Positions 7,508 through 15,542 of a stretch of DNA of 64,000 bases are shown piece after piece. The translations under genes and the position numbers were made by a program. This DNA comes from JASLBX01 sp036373915. Lineage in GTDB: Bacteria; Actinomycetota; Actinomycetes; Jiangellales; Jiangellaceae. Within the stretch, counting starts at the first letter, position 1. Every line of letters begins with the position of its first letter. The stretch is from positions 62,001 to 126,000 of the forward strand of contig DASUUU010000044.1 of the NCBI GenBank assembly GCA_036373915.1, given 5' to 3'. Below the pieces are notes generated by a model. It saw nothing but the letters and a program-made list of their open reading frames with translations. It was not told the DNA's origin and ran no database searches.

Positions 7508-8695
7508 TTGGGCGCCACGCGGCAGTATGTCGTCGCCGCTCTCGGATTGACGCAGATCGTCAGTTGGGGAGTCCTGTACTACGCCTTCCCTGTTCTGGCC
7601 TTGTCGATCAGTGACGACACCGGCTGGTCGATGCAGCGAGTGAACGGTGCCTTCACCCTCGGGCTGGTCACCGCGGCGGTTGCCGGCATACCCGCAGGCC
7701 GGGTACTCGACCGGCGCGGCCCGTGGGCGGTCATGAGCGCCGGGTCGGTGCTGGCCGCCCTGTCCACGGCCGCGATCGCCCTTTCGCCGACAGTCGGCTG
7801 GTTCACGTGCGCGTGGGTAGTAGCAGGCGTGGCCATGGCAGGCGTGCTCTACCAGCCGGCATTCGCAGCGGTCACCCGGTGGTTCAGCGGCGAGGCGCGG
7901 ATTAGAACACTTACCGCGCTGACGTTGGCCGGCGGGCTCGCCAGCACGGTATTCGCTCCCTTGACTGCCGCCCTGACCGGCCGCCTGGACTGGCGCGGGA
8001 CCTACCTGGTGCTGGCCGCGATCCTGGCGGCTGTCACCGTCCCGGTACATCTTGTCGCCCTGCGTCGGCCATGGCCGCCGGTTACACACGCCTCGCCGGC
8101 CCACCACAACGCTGTCGCGAGCAGCCGGCCCTTCCTGCTACTTGCCTGTGCATTCACGCTGTCCGCCTTCGCGTTGTACTCCGTCGTGATAAGTCTCGTG
8201 CCGCTGCTCACCTACCGCGGAGCAAGCCTCGGCGTCGCGGCCTGGGCACTCGGCCTCGGCGGTGTCGGCCAGGTCGTCGGCCGCCTCGGGTACGGCAGGC
8301 TGACGCGGAAGTTTCGTGCCGTCCCCCGGACGGTGGGCATCCTGGCCCTGGGAGGCGCCACCACCGCAGCGCTCGGAATCCTGACCGAACCAACCGGCCT
8401 GCTGGTCGCCGTCGCCATGCTGGCCGGCGCGGTGCGCGGAATCACCACTCTGTTGCAGGCGACCGCGGTGACCGAGAGATGGGGCATCGTCGGGTACGGA
8501 GCGCGTAGCGCCGTGCTCGCGGCGCCGGTGACGCTCGCGATCGCCGTGGCGCCGTGGGCCAGTGCCAGCCTGGCGCAAGTGTTCGGCGGATACCCGTCGC
8601 TGTTCGGAGCACTCGCCGCAGTCAGCCTCGTCGGCGCGGCTCTGGCCGTCGGGTCCGGCCCGTCACGTCGTTCCGGGCCCGACCCGACGTCGTGA
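7508..8695 (+). CDS. MFS transporter, probable metalloid/organometalloid exporter of the ars locus
   Basis: About 395 aa with roughly twelve hydrophobic helices; the loop GRVLDRRGPW after helix 2 is the MFS motif A region. TTG 7508 is the most economical start (4 bp after the preceding stop) and gives the usual ~400-aa length; there is no internal ATG early in the frame, so the start is uncertain. Because it follows the ArsO-like gene, is in the same orientation and is governed by ArsR, an arsenical efflux role (functional analogue of ArsK/ArsJ-type MFS pumps) is inferred. A general drug exporter cannot be excluded. Confidence 0.75.
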   Translation: MGATRQYVVAALGLTQIVSWGVLYYAFPVLALSISDDTGWSMQRVNGAFTLGLVTAAVAGIPAGRVLDRRGPWAVMSAGSVLAALSTAAIALSPTVGWFTCAWVVAGVAMAGVLYQPAFAAVTRWFSGEARIRTLTALTLAGGLASTVFAPLTAALTGRLDWRGTYLVLAAILAAVTVPVHLVALRRPWPPVTHASPAHHNAVASSRPFLLLACAFTLSAFALYSVVISLVPLLTYRGASLGVAAWALGLGGVGQVVGRLGYGRLTRKFRAVPRTVGILALGGATTAALGILTEPTGLLVAVAMLAGAVRGITTLLQATAVTERWGIVGYGARSAVLAAPVTLAIAVAPWASASLAQVFGGYPSLFGALAAVSLVGAALAVGSGPSRRSGPDPTS

Positions 8696-8754
8696 CCACC
8701 CGCCCTGACGCATCAGTAAAGTGAGCGCGGAGCCGCGCCAGAGCAGGAGGATAA

Positions 8755-8997
8755 GTGCCGCAGTTCAAGATCCGTCATCTCGGTGGTGTCGAGCAGATCG
8801 TGACCGCAGCCAGGGCGGCCGTCGACGGCCCGATCACTGTCTTCGAGAGCCCCAGCGGAGGTAGCTGGCAGGTGGTGCACCAGGTGCCGACCGACGAGGT
8901 CGATCTCATCCAGAGGCGCGTCATCGAGGGGGCCGGGATGGCCCGCTGGGTCACCGAACAACCGAGGCGGATCACAGCGTCGCGCGTCTGGTCCTGA
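8755..8997 (+). CDS. Small conserved-looking hypothetical protein
   Basis: 80 aa, start GTG 8755 with an ideal AGGAGG 5 nt upstream, so translation is well supported. The sequence begins MPQFKIRHLGG, is predicted cytosolic (no signal or membrane segment), mixed alpha/beta, with a basic C-terminus. I do not recognise a family. It stands alone between the ars-locus MFS gene (59 bp upstream) and a terminator at 9046-9073. Confidence 0.7.
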   Translation: MPQFKIRHLGGVEQIVTAARAAVDGPITVFESPSGGSWQVVHQVPTDEVDLIQRRVIEGAGMARWVTEQPRRITASRVWS

Positions 8998-9045
8998 AGA
9001 TTAGCCGGTAGTTGCGAGAATCTACACGGCATTGCCCAAACGTCA

Positions 9046-9073
9046 GATGGGCCGGGCGCCTGCCCGGCCCATC
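9046..9073. terminator. Perfect 12-bp hairpin between convergent genes
   Basis: Stem 9046-9057/9062-9073 (GATGGGCCGGGC and its complement) with a 4-nt loop, followed on the plus strand by a moderately T-rich stretch. It lies between the small gene ending at 8997 and the secreted protein gene ending at 9114 on the other strand. Confidence 0.85.
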
Positions 9074-9113
9074 CTCATGGTTCCTTGTTTGCGGCGCTTT
9101 CTCCCCTGGGACC

Positions 9114-9596
9114 CTAGTTGACTGTGACGACCACCTGGTCCGACAGGACACCGTCCTCAAAGAGGCTGAGTGTCGCGGTCGTGAACGAGATGTCGACGAT
9201 CTCAGGCGTCCACTGGTCGTTCGGGCACGTCGGCGTCGGCGGCAGCGGTTCCGGGTCATCGGTCGTGATGCTGAACACGAACTGGCCGTTGCGCGGCGTT
9301 GGCTGTGGGTCCGTTCCCCCCTCAACCGTGACTTCGGTGTCCTGGCCAGGAGCACGGTTGCCGCCCGGGTTGATGCACACGACCTCGGCGATGCCGTCGG
9401 CCTCCACCGTGATCTCAAACGTTGTTCCCCCGAGGCCGGCGACCTTGCCGGTGCAGGTGACCTGCGTACCGATGTCCGTACAGCTAGGTGCGTTGCCGCC
9501 CTTTTCAATAAAGTGCCCGCTCTGCGCGAACGCAGGTGCGGCACTGAGGCCCAGCAGCGCGAAGACGGCTACCAGGGCAATGACGATTCGCTTCAT
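9114..9596 (-). CDS. Small secreted protein with four cysteines, function unknown
   Basis: 160 aa with a clear signal peptide (MKRIVIALVAVFALLGL..., predicted cleavage after APAFA). The mature part has four Cys (PSCTD, VTCTG, VVCINP, PTCPND), which could form two disulfides, and is beta-rich, Ig-like in appearance. ATG 9596 is preceded by AGAGGGGG. No family recognised. Monocistronic: terminator downstream at 9046-9073; about 240 bp upstream (9597-9835) hold no gene I can support. Confidence 0.75.
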   Translation of the reverse strand: MKRIVIALVAVFALLGLSAAPAFAQSGHFIEKGGNAPSCTDIGTQVTCTGKVAGLGGTTFEITVEADGIAEVVCINPGGNRAPGQDTEVTVEGGTDPQPTPRNGQFVFSITTDDPEPLPPTPTCPNDQWTPEIVDISFTTATLSLFEDGVLSDQVVVTVN

Positions 9597-9835
9597 TCTT
9601 TCCCCCTCTTGTGGAGCATGGATAGGCCGCGTCCAGGCGCCTTGTTAGATGCGTCAGTCCAGCCCTAGCCCCACCGGTGGCCCCCGAGCACGCGAGCACG
9701 CGTCCATTCCCCCGACCGATCGTCCGACCCAAACGCCAGCCCCTGCGCTGGCCCCCCTCTGACGTCGGCTCCCCTGGGGAAAGGCTAGGCCCGTAATGCT
9801 CCCTTGACAATGCCCCAGTCGCTAGGCCCGCGAAC

Positions 9836-11962
9836 TCATGCCGCCTCCGCCCGCAGGTCCACTCGCCGGAGGAACTGGGCGTTGATCGCGACGATGATCG
9901 TCGAAAGGCTCATCAGGACGGCGCCCACCGCCATCGGCAGTACGAAGCCGGCCCACGCCAGGACTCCCGCGGCCAGTGGAATGGCGATCAGGTTGTAGCC
10001 GGCCGCCCACCAGAGGTTCTGCACCATCTTGCGGTAGCTCGACTGGGACAGGCGCTGGATGCTGACCACCCCCCGCGGATCGTCGGATGCGAGCACGATG
10101 CCGGCCGATTCGATCGCCACATCCGTTCCGGCACCGATCGCGATGCCGACATCGGCCCTCGCCAGAGCCGGGGCGTCGTTGACCCCATCACCGACCATGG
10201 CCACGGTGTGTCCCCGCCCCTGCAGATCGGCAACCGCCTTGTCCTTGTCCTCAGGTAGCACCTCGGCGTAGACGTCGTCGATGCCCAGATCAGCTGCGAC
10301 GGCCTGAGCCACCTGCTCGGCGTCTCCAGTGATCATCGCTACGGTGACGCCCCGGTCTTGCAGGGCCTTCACCGCTGCCCGCGACTCGTCGCGTACCTGG
10401 TCCTCCAGCGCGAGCACGCCGATCACGTCGTCGGCTCGGCTCACGTACAGGACGGCGGCTCCGCGGCTCTTCCACTCGTCAATCCGGCCGGCCAGATCGT
10501 CCGGGACGGCCATTTCCCGCTCCCGAACAAGGGCCGGTCCGCCAACGGCCGCGGCCGCACTGTTGATGCTGGCCTGAACCCCGCGCCCGGTCATGGACTT
10601 GAACTCGGTGGCCGAGGGCACGTCGAGGCCACGCTCTTTGGCGGCCGCCACGATTGCCTTGGCAAGCGGGTGCTCGCTGTCGGATTCCACGGCGGCGGCC
10701 AGGGCGAGCACCTCGTCCTCACCCTCGCCTTCCGTTGCGGCGACACCGGTCAGCGCGTGCTCTCCCTTGGTGAGGGTGCCGGTCTTGTCAAACAGGACGG
10801 CGTCGACGCTGCGCATCTGCTCGAGCGCCAGCCGGTCCTTGACCAGGATGCCGCTGCGGGCCGACTTGGCCGTCGAGATGGAGGTCACCAGCGGGATCGC
10901 GAGCCCGAGCGCGTGGGGGCAGGCGATGATCAGGACGGTGACCGATCGGGTCAGCGCACTGTCGGGCTGACCGAGTAGAGCCCACACGACTACTGTCACG
11001 GCCGCAGCCGCAACAGCCACGTAGAACAGCAACGCCGCCGCCCGGTCGGCAAGCACCTGGGTCCGAGACTTGGACAGCTGCGCCTCCGCCACCAGACGCT
11101 GGATGCCAGCCAGGGCGGTATCGTCACCGACGGCGTCCACGCGGACCCTGATCGAGCCGTCAGTCGCCACGCTCGCAGCGATCACCCGGTCGCCGTCCCC
11201 ACGCGCGACGGGGTTCGACTCGCCCGTGATCATCGATTCGTCCATGTCGGCCGCGCCCTGCACGATCACCCCGTCGGCCGGCACCCGCCCGCCAGGACGG
11301 ACCAGCACCACGTCGCCGACGGCCAGGTCGCTGATTCGAACTGTCTCGACTTCGCCGGAGTCGTTGACCCGCTCGGCCTCATCAGGCAGCAGCTCGGCCA
11401 ACGCGGCCAGTGCACCCTGCGCCTGGCCGATCGCGCGCATCTCCATCCAGTGACCGAGCAGCATGATCGCGATCAGGAGCGAAAGCTCCCACCACACTTC
11501 GACCGCGAACAGATCCAGGCTGGCCGTCCAGCTGGCGACGAACGCAACCGTGATCGCCATGCCGATCAGCAGCATCATCCCGGGCTGGCGTTGGCGCGCC
11601 TCGGCCACCGCACCGACGACGAACGGCCATCCCCCATAGAAGTAGATCACCGTGCCGAGGACCGGACCCATCCACTCCAGACCGGTGAACTGCAGCTCGT
11701 AGCCGAACCACTCCATGATGCTTTCACTGGTGAACACCACGGGGATCGACAGCAACAGCGTGAGCCAGAACCGGTCACGGAACATCGCGGGGCTGTGGCC
11801 CGCGTGCTTGTCGTGCCCGTTGCCGTGGCCGCCTTGATCAGCATGACCGCCGTGCTGATCGACGTCACTGCCGTGCTGGTCGGTGCGATCGTGCCCTTCG
11901 TGGTGCCGAGCGTGATCCGGGGACCCGTGTTGTGTAGTGCCCGACGGCGAGCGGTGCTCCAT
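9836..11962 (-). CDS. copB: CopB-type (P1B-3) copper/heavy-metal translocating P-type ATPase
   Basis: 708-aa inner-membrane ATPase exporting copper or silver (inferred metal). Order: His-rich cytosolic tail with 13 His in the first 56 residues and no CxxC domain; membrane helices; actuator domain with TGES; the intramembrane metal motif ACPHALGLA (CPH, not CPC, the P1B-3 hallmark); DKTGTLTKGEH phosphorylation site; SEHPLAKA; GDGVNDAPAL hinge; final helices NLWWAAGYN. ATG 11962 has GAGGAGG 7 nt upstream. An operator-like palindrome overlaps its promoter (11989-12017). No csoR or copZ is adjacent, so the regulator must be encoded elsewhere. Confidence 0.93.
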   Translation of the reverse strand: MEHRSPSGTTQHGSPDHARHHEGHDRTDQHGSDVDQHGGHADQGGHGNGHDKHAGHSPAMFRDRFWLTLLLSIPVVFTSESIMEWFGYELQFTGLEWMGPVLGTVIYFYGGWPFVVGAVAEARQRQPGMMLLIGMAITVAFVASWTASLDLFAVEVWWELSLLIAIMLLGHWMEMRAIGQAQGALAALAELLPDEAERVNDSGEVETVRISDLAVGDVVLVRPGGRVPADGVIVQGAADMDESMITGESNPVARGDGDRVIAASVATDGSIRVRVDAVGDDTALAGIQRLVAEAQLSKSRTQVLADRAAALLFYVAVAAAAVTVVVWALLGQPDSALTRSVTVLIIACPHALGLAIPLVTSISTAKSARSGILVKDRLALEQMRSVDAVLFDKTGTLTKGEHALTGVAATEGEGEDEVLALAAAVESDSEHPLAKAIVAAAKERGLDVPSATEFKSMTGRGVQASINSAAAAVGGPALVREREMAVPDDLAGRIDEWKSRGAAVLYVSRADDVIGVLALEDQVRDESRAAVKALQDRGVTVAMITGDAEQVAQAVAADLGIDDVYAEVLPEDKDKAVADLQGRGHTVAMVGDGVNDAPALARADVGIAIGAGTDVAIESAGIVLASDDPRGVVSIQRLSQSSYRKMVQNLWWAAGYNLIAIPLAAGVLAWAGFVLPMAVGAVLMSLSTIIVAINAQFLRRVDLRAEAA

Positions 11963-11988
11963 GACGTTGCCTCCTCAGGTCGCCTTGA

Positions 11989-12017
11989 AACCTATACCCC
12001 CCATAGGTATTTCGCAA
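11989..12017 (-). promoter_or_regulatory. copB promoter with metalloregulator-type palindrome in the spacer
   Basis: Minus-strand -35 TTGCGA (12017-12012) and -10 TAGGTT (11994-11989) are 17 bp apart. The spacer holds ACCTAT-N7-ATAGGT (11990-12008) with a run of six C/G between the arms, resembling CsoR operators of GC-rich Gram-positives. The regulator identity is inference. Confidence 0.6.
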
Positions 12018-12057
12018 CCTCTGAGTCGGCGTAATCATTCCCCAGCGCGCGCACTTG

Positions 12058-13035
12058 TCACGTCGCGGCGTCGAGGCGGCGGCGTTGCTCTGGCGTGAGT
12101 GAGAGCGAAACTCCGGCCATCGCCTCGTCCAGTTGGCCCACCGAACTGACCCCTGCTATCGGTGTGATCGCCGGTTGCCCACCGGTGAGCCAGGCCAGCA
12201 CCACTTGATTGCGGGTTGCACCGACCTCGGCGGCGACCTCGTCCAGCACGGCCAGGCGGCGCACAGTGCCCGGATGTTCGTAGGCCTCTTGCAGCGGGCG
12301 GTCAGGCCGGACGTAGGCACCCGTCAGCAGTGGCGTGTACGCCCAGAGCGCCATCTCGGGATTCGCCTTGACGTAGTCAAGTGTTTCAACGGTGACGAAT
12401 CCGGATCGGTGATCCTGCCCAACCACCGGAGCGAACGGGCGTGGCTGCAAGTACGAGTAGCTCAGTTGCAGTGCCGTGTAGCCCTCCAGGCCACGAGACG
12501 CGGCGATCTGGCGGGCCCTCTCCATGCGCCATGTCGGGTGGTTCGAGACTCCGAGCCTGCCGACGATTCCTTCGGCCACCAGCTCGCCGAGCGCCTGGAC
12601 GGTCTCTTCCAGCTCCACCGACCGGTCCTCCATGTGCGCCCAGTACAGGTCGATCCGGTCGATGCCGAGGCGGTCGAGGCTGCCCTTCACACCGTCGGCG
12701 ATCGCCTGTGCGGACAGCCCTTCGCGTGACTCCGGCCACTCACCGGCGACGGTCGGCTCGGCACCGACCTTGGTGCTGATCACGAGGTTCTCACGGACTC
12801 CGGGATTGCTCGACAGCCAGCGTCCGATGACACCTTCACTCTGCCCGCCGTATCCCGACTCACTGGACCAGAACGAGTAGTTGTTCGAAGTGTCGATCAC
12901 CGTGCCGCCCGCCGCGACGAAGCGGTCGAGCACCTTGAGGGAGGTCGGCTCATCGACCCGGGTGCCGAAGTACATCGCACCCAACGCGATCGGAACGGGC
13001 GGCTTGCTGATTGCTTGATAGCTGTCTCTCGTCAT
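12058..13035 (-). CDS. Aldo/keto reductase
   Basis: 325-aa NADPH-dependent oxidoreductase with a TIM-barrel fold. The catalytic tetrad is visible: Asp48 and Tyr53 (IDTSNNYSFW), Lys89 (VISTKVG), His134 (YWAHMED). LGVSNHPTW and the C-terminal cofactor segment near PAITPIAGVSS fit the family. ATG 13035 has no Shine-Dalgarno, and the promoter palindrome at 13050-13069 ends only 14 nt upstream, so the mRNA is leaderless or nearly so. Substrate unknown; regulation by a MerR-family activator, perhaps responding to redox or electrophile stress, is inferred from the operator. Confidence 0.88.
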   Translation of the reverse strand: MTRDSYQAISKPPVPIALGAMYFGTRVDEPTSLKVLDRFVAAGGTVIDTSNNYSFWSSESGYGGQSEGVIGRWLSSNPGVRENLVISTKVGAEPTVAGEWPESREGLSAQAIADGVKGSLDRLGIDRIDLYWAHMEDRSVELEETVQALGELVAEGIVGRLGVSNHPTWRMERARQIAASRGLEGYTALQLSYSYLQPRPFAPVVGQDHRSGFVTVETLDYVKANPEMALWAYTPLLTGAYVRPDRPLQEAYEHPGTVRRLAVLDEVAAEVGATRNQVVLAWLTGGQPAITPIAGVSSVGQLDEAMAGVSLSLTPEQRRRLDAAT

Positions 13036-13049
13036 GGCACGAGCCTGCT

Positions 13050-13072
13050 ACCTGGAGCGCGCTCCAGGTCAA
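13050..13072 (-). promoter_or_regulatory. MerR-type promoter palindrome upstream of the aldo/keto reductase
   Basis: ACCTGGAGCGCGCTCCAGGT (13050-13069) is a perfect 20-bp palindrome. On the minus strand it begins inside a TTGACC -35 element (13072-13067), the layout used by MerR-family activators. No merR-like gene is in the window near it. Confidence 0.65.
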
Positions 13073-13193
13073 GGCCGAACTGACGGCTGCGGCGAGATTT
13101 CTTTCTGACACGATGTCGAGAACGCCACGACGGCTCCGATGTCCCGGTGAAGCGTCCCACCCCGGGGACGCAAGCCAAGGGAGGCGACAGTAT

Positions 13194-13667
13194 ATGCAGA
13201 AGATCACGACGTACCTCTGGTACGACGACAAGGCCGAAGAGGCGGCGGTCTTCTACACCTCGATCTTCAAGAACTCGAGAGTGCTGGAGGTGAACCGGTA
13301 CGGCGACGGCGCACCGATGCCAGCCGGCACCGCCATGACAGTGCGGTTCGAGCTGGACGGTCAGGAGTTCATCGCGCTGAACGGTGGGCCTCATTTCAAG
13401 TTCAACGAAGCCATCTCGCTCTACGTGGACTGCGAGGATCAGGCCGAGGTTGACTACTTCTGGGACCTGCTGGTCGACGGTGGTGAGCCGAGCCAGTGCG
13501 GCTGGCTCAAGGACCGGTACGGCCTGTCCTGGCAGATCATCCCGAGGGAGTTGCCGTCGTTGCTCTTCGACCCGGACCCGGAGAAGGCACAACGCGCGAC
13601 GCAGGCCATGTTCACAATGACCAAGCTTGACGTCGACGCCCTGCGGAGGGCGCACGCCGGGTCTTAG
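13194..13667 (+). CDS. VOC-superfamily PhnB-like protein
   Basis: 157 aa, glyoxalase/bleomycin-resistance fold of the PhnB (3-demethylubiquinone methyltransferase-like) branch: starts MQKITTYLWYDDKAEEA, with FELDGQEFIALNGGPHF and CGWLKDRYGLSWQIIP typical of the branch. Enzymatic role unknown. ATG 13194 is preceded by GGGAGG. It heads a three-gene run with the DGPF protein (23 bp later) and the ECF sigma factor, so it is probably part of that stress module. Confidence 0.85.
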   Translation: MQKITTYLWYDDKAEEAAVFYTSIFKNSRVLEVNRYGDGAPMPAGTAMTVRFELDGQEFIALNGGPHFKFNEAISLYVDCEDQAEVDYFWDLLVDGGEPSQCGWLKDRYGLSWQIIPRELPSLLFDPDPEKAQRATQAMFTMTKLDVDALRRAHAGS

Positions 13668-13690
13668 CAACGACAGTAGGGAGCCGAGCT

Positions 13691-14086
13691 GTGAAGTACA
13701 TGCTGATGATGGTCGGGCCGAAGCGGGAATGGGACGAGATGGCCGACTGGTCCGCGGACGACATCAAGGCGAACATCCGCTTCATGCAGGAGTTCAACGA
13801 CGGGCTCGTTGAATCCGGCGAGTTGGTGGACGCTCAGGGGTTGACCGGACCCGAACAAGCCAAGGTAGTCCAGGCGCAGCCCGGCGGCCCACCAGTGGTC
13901 ACGGACGGCCCGTTCCCGGAAACCAAGGAGTTCCTTGCCGGTTATTGGATAGTCGACGTCGAGTCCGAAGAGCGAGCGATCGAGATAGCCGGCCAAGCCT
14001 CCGCCTCACCCGGACGCGGCGGCGCTCCCGCTCAAGTGCCGGTCGAGGTGCGCCCGATCGGCGAGGCACCAAGCGTCGACACGTGA
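13691..14086 (+). CDS. YCII-related DGPF-domain protein
   Basis: 131 aa starting at GTG 13691 with GGAG upstream. MKYMLMMVG start and the hallmark TDGPFPETKEFLAGYWIVD (DGPF at 72-75). DGPF proteins are the standard genomic partners of ECF42 sigma factors; their molecular role is not known, possibly small-molecule or redox linked. The stop overlaps the start of the sigma gene by GTGA, implying translational coupling. Confidence 0.92.
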   Translation: MKYMLMMVGPKREWDEMADWSADDIKANIRFMQEFNDGLVESGELVDAQGLTGPEQAKVVQAQPGGPPVVTDGPFPETKEFLAGYWIVDVESEERAIEIAGQASASPGRGGAPAQVPVEVRPIGEAPSVDT

Positions 14087-15318
14087 GCGGCCACCGCCTC
14101 GAGGACCTGCTGCGCGAGCTTGCGCCGCAGGTCCTCGGCACGGTTGCACGCCACTTCGGCGACTTCGACAGTGCCGAGGACGCGGTACAGGAGGCCATGC
14201 TCGCCGCAGCGCGGCAGTGGCCCGAATCGGGTGTTCCGGACAGTCCGCGCGGCTGGCTGGTCCGGGTCGCATCCCGGCGGATGACCGACCACCTGCGCAG
14301 CGAGCAGGCCCGCCGACGGCGCGAAATGATCGCGACGGTCGCCGCGCCGAAGGATGCCCTACTCGCCCCCGCGCCCGATGAGATCACACATCAGGACGAC
14401 GACAGCCTCGCGGTGCTGTTCATGTGCTGCCACCCGATTCTCACGCCGGCTTCGGCCATCGCATTGACCCTACGCGCCGTTGGTGGCCTCACCACGGCCG
14501 AGATCGCCGGCGCCTTCCTCGTCCCCGAGCCGACGATGGCGCAGCGCATCAGCCGGGCGAAACAACGAATCAAGGCATCCGGGGCCAGGTTCACCATGCC
14601 TGGCGAGCAGGACCGCGGAAACCGGCTAGCCTCCGTCCTGCACGTCCTCTACCTGATCTTCAACGAGGGATATACGGCCAGTTCCGGAGATGCGTTGCAC
14701 CGGACCGATCTGACCGCCGAGGCGATCCGGCTGGCCAGAATGCTGCACGCCACGCTGCCCGGGGAAGGCGAGGTGGCCGGGTTGCTCGCCCTGATGTTGC
14801 TCACCGACGCGCGCCGGGCCGCCCGAACCGACGAGGACGGCTTCCTGGTGCCCCTGCCCGACCAGCGGCGTGAATTGTGGAACCGGGCTCTCGTCACAGA
14901 AGGCACCACACTGCTGACCGGGACGCTCGGCGCCGGGCCGGTAGGCCCGTACCAGATCCAGGCGGCCATCGCCGCCGTCCACGACGAAGCGCCTAGCGCC
15001 GACGAGACCGACTGGCCACAGATCCTCGCTCTCTACGAGACCCTCGAACGGATCGCACCCAGTCCGATGATCACGCTGAACCGAGCGGTTGCTGTAGCGA
15101 TGGTGCACGGTCCGCGGGCCGGCCTTGCGCTGCTCGGCACGTTGAACGACGACGAGCGGATGGCGAGCTCACACCGCCTGGCCGCGACCCGCGGCCACCT
15201 GCTCGAACTGGCAGGCGACATCGACGGTGCGCGGGAGTGTTACCAGCGTGCCGCACGGATGACCGCCAGCCGCCCGGAGCAGCATTACCTTTCGCTTCGC
15301 GCGGCCCGACTCGGTTGA
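14083..15318 (+). CDS. ECF42-type extracytoplasmic-function sigma factor with C-terminal TPR-like extension
   Basis: 411 aa, about twice the length of a simple ECF sigma. Region 2 lies in about 5-85 (FGDFDSAEDAVQEAML, PRGWLVRVASRRMTD); region 4 in about 115-170 (GGLTTAEIAGAFLVPEPTM, RISRAKQRIK). A long helical C-terminal extension follows with FNEGYTAS and YQIQAAIAAVHDEAP, the conserved TPR-like part of group ECF42 (DUF6596). This family works without an anti-sigma factor; the extension is thought to control activity. GTG 14083 overlaps the DGPF gene stop. Expected targets are DGPF genes, including the one upstream. Confidence 0.92.
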   Translation: MSGHRLEDLLRELAPQVLGTVARHFGDFDSAEDAVQEAMLAAARQWPESGVPDSPRGWLVRVASRRMTDHLRSEQARRRREMIATVAAPKDALLAPAPDEITHQDDDSLAVLFMCCHPILTPASAIALTLRAVGGLTTAEIAGAFLVPEPTMAQRISRAKQRIKASGARFTMPGEQDRGNRLASVLHVLYLIFNEGYTASSGDALHRTDLTAEAIRLARMLHATLPGEGEVAGLLALMLLTDARRAARTDEDGFLVPLPDQRRELWNRALVTEGTTLLTGTLGAGPVGPYQIQAAIAAVHDEAPSADETDWPQILALYETLERIAPSPMITLNRAVAVAMVHGPRAGLALLGTLNDDERMASSHRLAATRGHLLELAGDIDGARECYQRAARMTASRPEQHYLSLRAARLG

Positions 15319-15328
15319 TCGCTGTTCA

Positions 15329-15508
15329 TCACCGAACGCCTTGCGCCTGCCGGTCCAGCGAATGCTGGCCGCGCGTGTGGAGGAGCCAGCCGCCGACGAC
15401 CAGCAGCACCCCGAGGAGCAGGAAGGCGATGTCCCAGCACAACGGGCCGCCCAGATCGTCGCGAACATGGTGAACACCGAGGAGTTGATGGTCGACCAGG
15501 CCTCGACG
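15329..15508 (-). pseudogene. Remnant of a DUF2243 membrane protein (C-terminal part only)
   Basis: About 59 codons on the minus strand read like the end of a DUF2243 protein: GLVDHQLLGVHHVRDDLGGP followed by the hydrophobic WDIAFLLLGVLLVVGGWLLH and a stop at 15329. The N-terminal half (several membrane helices) is absent: upstream sequence is the GNAT gene. No start or ribosome site belongs to it. Best read as a decayed fragment left by a deletion or rearrangement; family assignment is from memory of the HHVRDDLGGP motif. Confidence 0.5.
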
Positions 15509-15542
15509 TGCGGGTTCTTTGCCGTCGACGGGCGACCGCCGC

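Noticed and set aside
9597..9835. Small minus-strand gene between the secreted protein and copB
   Set aside because: The open frame has no ribosome site, no recognisable sequence and runs into the secreted protein's signal region in another frame.
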